In this document: in pieces, positions 62,461 to 64,000 of the stretch
Layout of the letters: each line of letters opens with the position of its first letter
Numbering within the stretch: the first letter of the stretch is position 1
Source: PSRF01 sp051000815
Lineage (GTDB): Bacteria; Acidobacteriota; Blastocatellia; Pyrinomonadales; Pyrinomonadaceae
NCBI GenBank assembly: GCA_051000815.1
Contig: JBPCNX010000071.1
Location: 1 to 64,000 of the forward strand
Direction: 5' to 3'
DNA length: 64,000 nucleotides
Position numbers and translations under genes: made by a program
The notes under the pieces: model-generated
The model's database searches: none
The model's input: the letters and a program-made list of their open reading frames with translations, nothing else
Told to the model about the DNA's origin: nothing

Positions 62461-63033
62461 CTAACCGAAAGGCGCCCGCGGTAACCGAGCGTCTCGGTCA
62501 TACGGAGGGTCTTCCCGTTTTGGCATGTGATCCTCAGGCCAATCGCGCGCCCACCTCTCCCTGTAACTGTCATCAGCGTAGTGCTTCAAAAACAGTTGGG
62601 TGTCCCCTTCACTTCCGCTGCCAGTAATGTCAATCATGAAGCCAAAACTGGGATTCTCCGGGAAGAGCGTCGCCTCCTCACGTAAGGCCTCATTGAACAG
62701 GTATTCATAGAGTTGACGATCGCTGAGATGGTTTGTGTTCAACAGATATGCGCCTAGTGATGACATTCGCTCGATGATTTCCCAGAGCTTGATCGTGAGG
62801 TCGGCTTCGTCAAGGTCGTCTGGCGCAGGGAGTGTCAGGCCGGCGTTTGCCAGCAACTGCAGAAGAGTGATGGGCTGGGCCCTTTCGTATTCCAATACGC
62901 GACGCAAAAACTCCTCTTCCAAATCGCCAGGTATTTCCGCCCGGGCAGAGAACGACCCACCGACGCTTGCGAGTTCAGCTCGCAGGTGTTCAAGACGCTT
63001 CTCCTGATCGGGTTCCTCGTGATAGTTAGTCAT
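62461..63033 (-). CDS. Hypothetical protein, 190 aa
   Basis: A soluble acidic protein with a helical, charged N-terminus (QEKRLEHLRAELASVGGSFSA), a middle part LWEIIERMSSLGAYLLNTNHLSDRQLYEYLFNEALREE, and a C-terminal beta-like part (FGFMIDITGSGSEGDTQLFLKHYAD). No signal peptide, no membrane segment. I do not recognise the family. Its stop codon abuts the hairpin cluster. A GGAG sequence precedes the ATG by about 6 bases. Confidence 0.7.
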   Translation of the reverse strand: MTNYHEEPDQEKRLEHLRAELASVGGSFSARAEIPGDLEEEFLRRVLEYERAQPITLLQLLANAGLTLPAPDDLDEADLTIKLWEIIERMSSLGAYLLNTNHLSDRQLYEYLFNEALREEATLFPENPSFGFMIDITGSGSEGDTQLFLKHYADDSYRERWARDWPEDHMPKREDPPYDRDARLPRAPFG

Positions 63034-63189
63034 TGAGTTGTGCTCCTTGTGTGAGGTTGACGGATGCTGACCGCCATTCAGATCTTTGTGCCGAGAGACT
63101 ATGCGGACAACTGCGAGAACTGCAAGGGAGCTTTGATCCTATCAGCGGACAGACGTTAGACTGATTTCTTGTAAACCAAACACATTCCG

Positions 63190-63660
63190 ATGACGGCTGA
63201 ATCGATGAACAACGAAGACATCGCCCGGCGTTTCTCCCAACTCGCTACCTTGATGGAAGTACGCGAAGACGACCCCTTTCGCTTGCGTTCCTATCGCAAC
63301 GCTGCCGAAGCAATCGAGACCTGGCCCACTCCGATGACTGAGATTGCAAAGAAGGAGGGAGTGGCAGGGCTGCAAACCGTTCCTGGCGTTGGGAAGGCCA
63401 TCGCGAATAAGATTGTGGAGTTGCTCGAGCGCGGCACTTTTGACGCCTGGGAGAGACTGGTAGCTGAAACTCCGGCGACCGTGCTTGAACTGTTGGAGCT
63501 TCCCGGCGTTGGTCCCAAGACTGCGGCCACGCTGCATCAGAAGTTCAAAGTATCTTCGCGTGAAGATTTGAAAAAGTTCGTCGCGGGAGGCGGGTTGGAG
63601 CTCGTTGATGGCATCGGCGCGAAGACAGCGGAGAGGATTAAGGAAAGCCTCAGACATTAG
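63190..63660 (+). CDS. Stand-alone helix-hairpin-helix protein like the PolX N-terminus
   Basis: A 156 aa protein corresponding only to the 8-kDa and HhH DNA-binding part of PolX-type DNA polymerases: NNEDIARRFSQLATLMEVREDDPFRLRSYRNAAEAIE (about 6-42), then three HhH-like units (LQTVPGVGKAIANKIVELLE, LLELPGVGPKTAATLHQKF, LELVDGIGAKTAERIKESL). PolX is about 570 aa with polymerase and PHP domains, none of which follow. The ending is clean, so a dedicated DNA-binding protein is as likely as a truncated PolX. Confidence 0.8.
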   Translation: MTAESMNNEDIARRFSQLATLMEVREDDPFRLRSYRNAAEAIETWPTPMTEIAKKEGVAGLQTVPGVGKAIANKIVELLERGTFDAWERLVAETPATVLELLELPGVGPKTAATLHQKFKVSSREDLKKFVAGGGLELVDGIGAKTAERIKESLRH

Positions 63661-63694
63661 CAACTTCTGCACGGGCGTCGTCGCCCGGTTTGCT

Positions 63695-63790
63695 TTTGTA
63701 CAGTGCGTGATGCTTCGGGTGTTTTCGTGGATCGTAAGCTAATTGTTCGGCGAAACATGACCCACGAATAAACACAAATCGGCACGAATG
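63695..63790. repeat. TTCGTG-word inverted repeat
   Basis: The left arm (63697-63730) has AGTGCGTGATGCTTCGGG and TGTTTTCGTGGATCG. The right arm (about 63757-63788) has ATGACCCACGAATAAACAC then AAATCGGCACGAAT. It shares arm order and centre (AGCTAATTG...GGCGA) with 56695-56782, so these two are copies of one element. Confidence 0.8.
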
Positions 63791-63837
63791 AAGAACCCCT
63801 AATTCGGGGCATAGCCCAGGGGATATGTAAACAGCGT

Positions 63838-64000
63838 GACGGAAGGTCAAAGACCTTCCGCACCTCGGACGGCAAAGCCGATTTGGACTAGGAAAAAAAT
63901 GGGTTATATAGTTGCGCCTCGGACCATGAACTCAATGTGAGTGTTGAGTAACGCCCGGAACCAAATCTGAACAATGAAGCCTTTTAACTTTTCCAACCCT
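63838..64000. other. Window end: hairpin and unassigned sequence
   Basis: A CGGAAGGTCAAAGACCTTCCG hairpin (63840-63860) is followed by about 140 bp with no supported gene before the window ends. Confidence 0.5.

Overview
The window looks like chromosomal DNA of an Acidobacteriota bacterium, most likely from the Blastocatellia side of the phylum. This is an inference from content, with no rRNA or marker tree behind it. The signs are a Ser/Thr kinase fused to a TolB/FlgO-like domain and TPRs, an acidobacterial-type VWFA-related protein, a GH92 mannosidase, many exported orphan proteins, and intergenic spaces packed with palindromic repeats. I see no rRNA, tRNA, prophage, IS transposase or CRISPR array.

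Layout. 0-9 kb: a NorD/CbbO-like VWA protein, a hydantoinase/oxoprolinase pair (HyuA, HyuB) and a Gfo/Idh/MocA oxidoreductase. 9-21.8 kb: an exported sugar dehydrogenase, the kinase-TPR protein, a phosphofructokinase with PPi-type residues, a GH144-like glycosidase, a small membrane protein, then three genes broken by frameshifts (GAF protein, FAD-linked oxidase, amidohydrolase). 22-33.4 kb: a TPR metallopeptidase, an Fpg/Nei glycosylase, small hypotheticals, a CvpA-CAP fusion (also frameshifted), a MOSC protein and a GH92 alpha-mannosidase. 33.6-39.1 kb: a PA-IL-like exported protein, the VWFA-related protein, an AlbA/Schlafen-type ATPase and an ABC-2-like permease. 39.2-41.7 kb: folK, panB and panC. 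41.8-47.7 kb: a molybdenum hydroxylase cluster whose FAD subunit carries the extra [4Fe-4S] cysteine set of 4-hydroxybenzoyl-CoA reductase, interrupted by a retropepsin-like protease and a small exported protein, and followed by a MocA-like nucleotidyltransferase. 47.9-51.6 kb: a thioredoxin-fold protein without its cysteines, and TldE/TldD. 52-62.1 kb: an almost complete arginine block: argH divergent from argR-argG-(P-loop protein), then argC, a zinc-ribbon protein, argD, a small membrane protein, an acetyl/succinylornithine carbamoyltransferase and argB. 62.4-63.7 kb: a hypothetical and a stand-alone PolX-type helix-hairpin-helix protein.

The most unusual layer lies between the genes. About twenty tracts are built from short degenerate 'words', either 7-8 bp (TTTGGTC, TACTGCC, GATTGCC, GTCCAAN, GGGGAACN and others) or about 9-11 bp (TTCGTGNNN, CCGCGGATNA, CACGGATNNA, CAGATTACG). 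The words are tandemly repeated with variation and usually arranged as facing arms of a long inverted repeat. Several tracts enclose a second, unrelated palindrome, and some run into coding sequence or sit in frame inside genes. A second layer consists of clusters of short perfect hairpins that recur tens of kilobases apart.

Five probable frameshifts lie between 9.5 and 27.5 kb and none is evident elsewhere. At least two fall in a homopolymer or dinucleotide run, so assembly error and real decay must be separated before those genes are called dead.
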